Source: DASPXY01 sp038227745
GTDB taxonomy: Bacteria; Planctomycetota; Planctomycetia; Gemmatales; Gemmataceae
Length of the DNA: 10,060 bases
Assembly: GCA_038227745.1 (NCBI GenBank)
Contig: JBBRPS010000351.1
Coordinates: 1 to 10,060, forward strand
Direction: 5' to 3'
Program-made: the position numbers and the translations under genes
Shown: positions 7,553 to 10,060 of the stretch, one piece after another
Layout: each line of letters opens with the position of its first letter
How positions within the stretch are numbered: position 1 is the first letter of the stretch
The notes under the pieces: model-generated
What the model saw: the letters and a program-made list of their open reading frames with translations, nothing else
The model's database searches: none
Told to the model about the DNA's origin: nothing

Positions 7553-9106
7553 ATGCTCAAGCTGCTGCAGAAGTGGTTCCGTGGCAACACACAGGCCCGC
7601 CGTTCTCCGCTCCGGAAGCCGCGCTCGTTTCGGCCGTCCCTCGAGGGCCTGGAAGATCGGCGGCTGATGGCCGCCAGCCTGACCGCCAGTCTATCGACCA
7701 AGGGCGTCCTGCGCGTCGAAGGCACGGACAGGGCTGACACCATCGTGGTTCGGCAAATCAACGGCTCTATCTCCGTGGACGGGATCCAGATCAGCGACAA
7801 CGGCGGTAAGGTGGGCAGTGTGGCCGCCGCCAGGGTCAACGAGGTCGATGTGTTTGCCCTGGGCGGCAACGACTCCGTCTGGCTGAGTCGGGGCGCCGGC
7901 CAGCAGGATCTTACCAAGCACGTCTTCGTTTCGGGCGGGGATGGCAACGACTACATCGTGGGCGGAGCCGGTCCGAATTATCTCTGGGGAGACGCGGGCA
8001 ACGACACCATCTACGGCGGCGCCGGCAACGACCAGCTGGTCGGCGGCGCCGGCAACGATTACCTCGCCGGCCAGGGCGGCAACGACTCTCTTTGGGGAGA
8101 CGCGGGCAACGATACCCTCTACGGCGGGGCGGGGAACGACTACCTCGCGGGCGGCGACGGCAACGACCGGCTCTACGGCAACGAGGGCAATGACACGCTG
8201 TATGGGGAGGCCGGGAATGACTATCTCCACGGCGGCACCGGCATCGATTACGTGAACGGCGGCAGCGGCACGGACACCTACCGCCGCAATCTGTACCTGC
8301 CGGGGGACGGCTTCAGCCTGACCGGTAAACCAATTCATTCCGATGTGCCATCGGACATTGTCGGCAGCTACCTGGTGGAGACTACCGCGCAGGATTCGCA
8401 GTGGGACATTCAACAGGCAGATACGCCCACTTGCGTGTTCATGGCGTGCCTGGCCGGCACCGCGAAGTGGACCGGTTCGAGCAACGACCTGGTCGCCAGC
8501 ATCAAGTACGACGCCCCCAGCGACACCTACGGCGTGCCTCTCTATGTGAACGGTTCCTCGAAACCGACAACGTTCTGGGTGAACGGCGACTGGACCGAGG
8601 GGCACGACCCCAACGGCAAGTTGTGGGTGACGCTGTACCAGAAGGCCTACCTGAAGGCCATGGACGTGGTTTACCAGAACGCGGACGGCTCCTTCCGGCC
8701 CGATGCCCAGTGGTACTCCAAAACCGACAAGAACTGGCAGAACAACGGCGTCGCCCTGACGACACTGACGGGCTATTCGTCCGCCTGGGTGGATAACGGG
8801 TCGATGGATCCCGCGGCCATTCGCCGGGACATGTACGCCAGTAACCCCTATATCCAGATCGCCTCGTCGAACCAGACGACCAGCAGCAACAAGGTCATCG
8901 GCGACCACGCCTACGTGATCTACGACATTTTCCAAATCAACGGCGCGTGGCAGGTGCGGCTGTACAACCCCTGGGGGACGGACGGCTTCAAGCGGGCCGA
9001 CGGTACGATTAACTACGGCGGCACTCTCGACGGAAACAGCGATGGTCTCGTCACGTTGAGCTGGAGTGAGTTCACGGCCAACTTCAGCGGCTATACCAAG
9101 AACTGA
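7553..9106 (+). CDS. Secreted calpain-family (C2) cysteine peptidase with RTX calcium-binding repeats
   Basis: Predicted 517-residue calcium-dependent cysteine endopeptidase, probably extracytoplasmic. The basic N terminus carries LEGLEDRRLMA (30-40), the LEPR-XLL-type motif of planctomycete surface proteins; there is no classical hydrophobic signal peptide. Residues 41-127 form a lead-in that resembles degenerate RTX sequence (GTDRADTIVVR). Thirteen consecutive nonapeptides of GGxGNDxLx type fill 128-244. The catalytic domain is about 263-517: oxyanion Gln 287 or 288, Cys294 in TPTCVFMA, the calpain-typical KLWVTLYQKAYLKAM (356-370), His452 in GDHAYVIYDI, and Asn472 in LYNPWG. The triad is complete, so activity is expected. 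The ATG at 7553 has GAGGT six bases upstream. It is transcribed away from the sigma/kinase operon, and a large palindrome begins ten bases after its stop. No type I secretion genes are in the window. The substrate is unknown. Confidence 0.93.
   Translation: MLKLLQKWFRGNTQARRSPLRKPRSFRPSLEGLEDRRLMAASLTASLSTKGVLRVEGTDRADTIVVRQINGSISVDGIQISDNGGKVGSVAAARVNEVDVFALGGNDSVWLSRGAGQQDLTKHVFVSGGDGNDYIVGGAGPNYLWGDAGNDTIYGGAGNDQLVGGAGNDYLAGQGGNDSLWGDAGNDTLYGGAGNDYLAGGDGNDRLYGNEGNDTLYGEAGNDYLHGGTGIDYVNGGSGTDTYRRNLYLPGDGFSLTGKPIHSDVPSDIVGSYLVETTAQDSQWDIQQADTPTCVFMACLAGTAKWTGSSNDLVASIKYDAPSDTYGVPLYVNGSSKPTTFWVNGDWTEGHDPNGKLWVTLYQKAYLKAMDVVYQNADGSFRPDAQWYSKTDKNWQNNGVALTTLTGYSSAWVDNGSMDPAAIRRDMYASNPYIQIASSNQTTSSNKVIGDHAYVIYDIFQINGAWQVRLYNPWGTDGFKRADGTINYGGTLDGNSDGLVTLSWSEFTANFSGYTKN
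7934..8284 (+). repeat. Tandem RTX-coding repeats with a 108-bp higher-order unit
   Basis: Thirteen in-frame 27-bp units encode RTX nonapeptides that bind calcium in a parallel beta-roll. A larger unit of four nonapeptides (108 bp) is visible: 7982-8089 and 8090-8197 both begin LWGDAGNDT and continue YGGAGND, with similar DNA. This suggests growth by tandem duplication. Confidence 0.88.
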
Positions 9107-9116
9107 CCCTATCGGG

Positions 9117-9185
9117 GGAAATGGGTGTCGGTTCATTTTCTCGCCGCCCGCTGGGCGGCGAGAAAATGAACCGACACCAATTTCC
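9117..9185. repeat. Long near-perfect palindrome at the junction of calpain gene and hom fragment
   Basis: The arms 9124-9149 and 9153-9178 are exact reverse complements over 26 bp around the loop gct. After one mismatch (9123/9179), pairing resumes for six more bases to 9117 and 9185, giving 32 of 33 pairs. It lies ten bases after the calpain stop, and hom-derived sequence begins at 9184, inside the outermost pairs. It could end calpain transcription on the plus strand, where a short AATTT follows, or serve as a two-way terminator. The length and precision also fit a mobile palindromic or REP-like element. The arms were not seen elsewhere in the window. Confidence 0.9.
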
Positions 9186-9218
9186 GCAGCCGAGCAACGC
9201 GATGCCGAGCGGTTCCAT
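9184..9218 (-). pseudogene. Truncated 5' fragment of homoserine dehydrogenase
   Basis: From an ATG at 9218 the minus strand reads MEPLGIALLGC plus two bases, identical to the first 35 bases of hom. The sequence then leaves homology at 9183 and enters the palindrome. The frame stays open for only 44 codons, to a TGA at 9084 inside the calpain gene. The intact ribosome binding site (AGGGGG) is kept. It is a broken remnant and cannot make an enzyme. Confidence 0.88.
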
Positions 9219-9273
9219 GAACGGCCCCCTGGGACGATCGTGGTGAGGGATTCGGGGGTGATTCTAGGAGAAC
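9184..9273 (-). repeat. Direct repeat copy 2: start and leader of hom
   Basis: Same-orientation duplicate of 739-828 at an exact offset of 8445 bases, differing at three positions. It begins 12 bases beyond the TPR gene's stop (9286) in the direction of that gene's transcription. Joined to copy 1 it would rebuild a TPR-hom gene pair with a 67-base spacer. Confidence 0.9.
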
Positions 9274-9285
9274 CCTGCCGCCGCG

Positions 9286-10002
9286 TTACGAATCGGGCCG
9301 GGGCTTGCGGACGCCCTTCACCTTGAGGGCGTTGATGCGGTCCACCAGCTCGTCCTGCTTCGGATCGCGGGCCAGGGCGCGCTCGTAGAGGGCGAGCGCC
9401 CGCTCCGGCAGTTCGAGGTGCTCGTAGAGGACGCCCAGCTCGACGTTGGCGCGGACGTTCTGCGGGTCGAGGGCGAGGGCCTGCTGCAGGCGCGCCTTGG
9501 CGGCGTCGATGTCGCCGTCCTGGCGCAGGCGCCAGCCTTCCTCGGCGTAAGCGTCGGGGCGTTTCGGCTCGGCGGCGAGCCACGCCTGGATCATCTTCTC
9601 GGCGTCGGCGCGGCGGCCGCTGCGCAGCAGCAGCAGGGCCAGGGCGTGGCGGCAGGGGGCGTGGTTGGCGGACGCGAGCAGGCACTGCGTGTACGCCTCT
9701 TCCGCCTTCGCCGTCTTGCCCAGGCGGTCCTGGCACTGGCCGATGTTGTAGAGGAGGTTGACGTCGCGCGGCTGCAAGGCCAGGGCCGCCTCGAAGCATT
9801 CGCAGGCGTGGCCGTGCTCGCCGCGCTGGAACAGGGAGACGCCGTCCTCACTGAACTCGCGGGCGCGCTCATCGACGTGCGGCAGACAGCCGGGGAGGGC
9901 CGCGAAAAGGACAAAGGCTAGTGGGAAAAGGAGGAGGCACGCCACGGCTGGGGCGCGGCGCCGCGCGGGGAGTGAGGTTTCGCTCGGGTTCGGCCTGCGC
10001 AT
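9286..10002 (-). CDS. TPR-repeat lipoprotein
   Basis: Predicted 238-residue lipoprotein of unknown partner. A basic N terminus (about 1-19) is followed by a hydrophobic stretch (20-35) and a lipobox-like LPGC with Cys39, so it is probably lipid-anchored on the outer side of a membrane. From about residue 45 on it is made of tetratricopeptide repeats, four to five by eye: FQRGEHGHACECFEAALALQP, then NLLYNIGQCQDRLGKTAKAE, AYAEEGWRLRQDGDIDAAK, ANVELGVLYEHLELPERALA. These helical pairs normally mediate protein contacts. The ATG at 10002 has GGAGGG eight bases upstream (10011-10016). A weak promoter-like TATGGT lies at 10029-10024. The stop is 12 bases from the duplicated hom leader, which suggests that it once preceded hom in one transcript. 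TPR function cannot be told from sequence alone. Confidence 0.88.
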   Translation of the reverse strand: MRRPNPSETSLPARRRAPAVACLLLFPLAFVLFAALPGCLPHVDERAREFSEDGVSLFQRGEHGHACECFEAALALQPRDVNLLYNIGQCQDRLGKTAKAEEAYTQCLLASANHAPCRHALALLLLRSGRRADAEKMIQAWLAAEPKRPDAYAEEGWRLRQDGDIDAAKARLQQALALDPQNVRANVELGVLYEHLELPERALALYERALARDPKQDELVDRINALKVKGVRKPRPDS

Positions 10003-10060
10003 GTCCGCTGCCCTCCGCGGCGGACCATAGACGGCGGCGCCGGAAAAGAGAAGACGAATC

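Noticed and set aside
7348..7947. N-terminal extension of the sigma factor to the ATG at 7947
   Set aside because: The extra 200 residues would overlap the divergent calpain gene and resemble no sigma domain. A GTG at 7347 with a promoter-like site upstream fits better.
7934..8284. RTX region as a CRISPR-like or non-coding tandem array
   Set aside because: The 27-bp periodicity is in frame and encodes clear GGxGNDxLx nonapeptides inside one gene.
9084..9218. A small 44-residue protein from the hom fragment running through the palindrome
   Set aside because: It is a chance read-through of a truncated gene into a hairpin and the antisense of the calpain end. There is no sign of selection as a protein.
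7691..9799. Minus-strand 702-codon frame across the calpain gene, palindrome and TPR gene
   Set aside because: It runs antisense to the calpain and out of frame with the TPR protein. The RTX repeats and GC bias keep it open.

Overview
The window is GC-rich DNA from what looks like a planctomycete, most likely a Gemmata-like lineage (inference). The grounds are two adjacent membrane-bound PknB-type Ser/Thr kinases, one fused to long WD40 and leucine-rich regions; an ECF-type sigma factor just upstream of them; and a secreted protein with the planctomycete N-terminal LEDRRLMA-type (LEPR-XLL) motif. No tRNA, rRNA, CRISPR array or transposase gene was seen.

Layout. Positions 1-773 (minus) hold the N-terminal 257 residues of homoserine dehydrogenase, which runs off the left edge. 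Positions 929-7347 (minus) hold an apparent operon read right to left: ECF sigma factor (7347-6748), kinase 2 with a short extracytoplasmic tail (6654-4945), and a 1329-residue kinase 1 with WD40 and LRR regions (4918-929), ending in a hairpin at 861-885. Divergent from it, at 7553-9106 (plus), is a 517-residue calpain-family (C2) cysteine peptidase carrying 13 RTX calcium-binding nonapeptides. Its stop codon is followed by a near-perfect 33-bp-arm palindrome (9117-9185). Last, at 9286-10002 (minus), is a TPR lipoprotein.

The most interesting structural point is that the start of homoserine dehydrogenase and its upstream region (739-828) occur a second time, in the same orientation, at 9184-9273 (87 of 90 bases identical, no gaps). 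The second copy lies just downstream of the TPR gene and is cut off after 35 bases of coding sequence, next to the palindrome. Removing the 8445-bp unit between the copies would restore TPR gene - 67-nt spacer - homoserine dehydrogenase. The simplest reading is that the sigma/kinase/kinase/calpain block was inserted into, or duplicated within, an older TPR-hom gene pair.

Working model (inference): the two kinases share almost the same cytoplasmic catalytic domain but have different extracytoplasmic parts, so they may pass two kinds of envelope signal to one sigma factor. The divergently transcribed calcium-dependent calpain is a natural candidate output gene.
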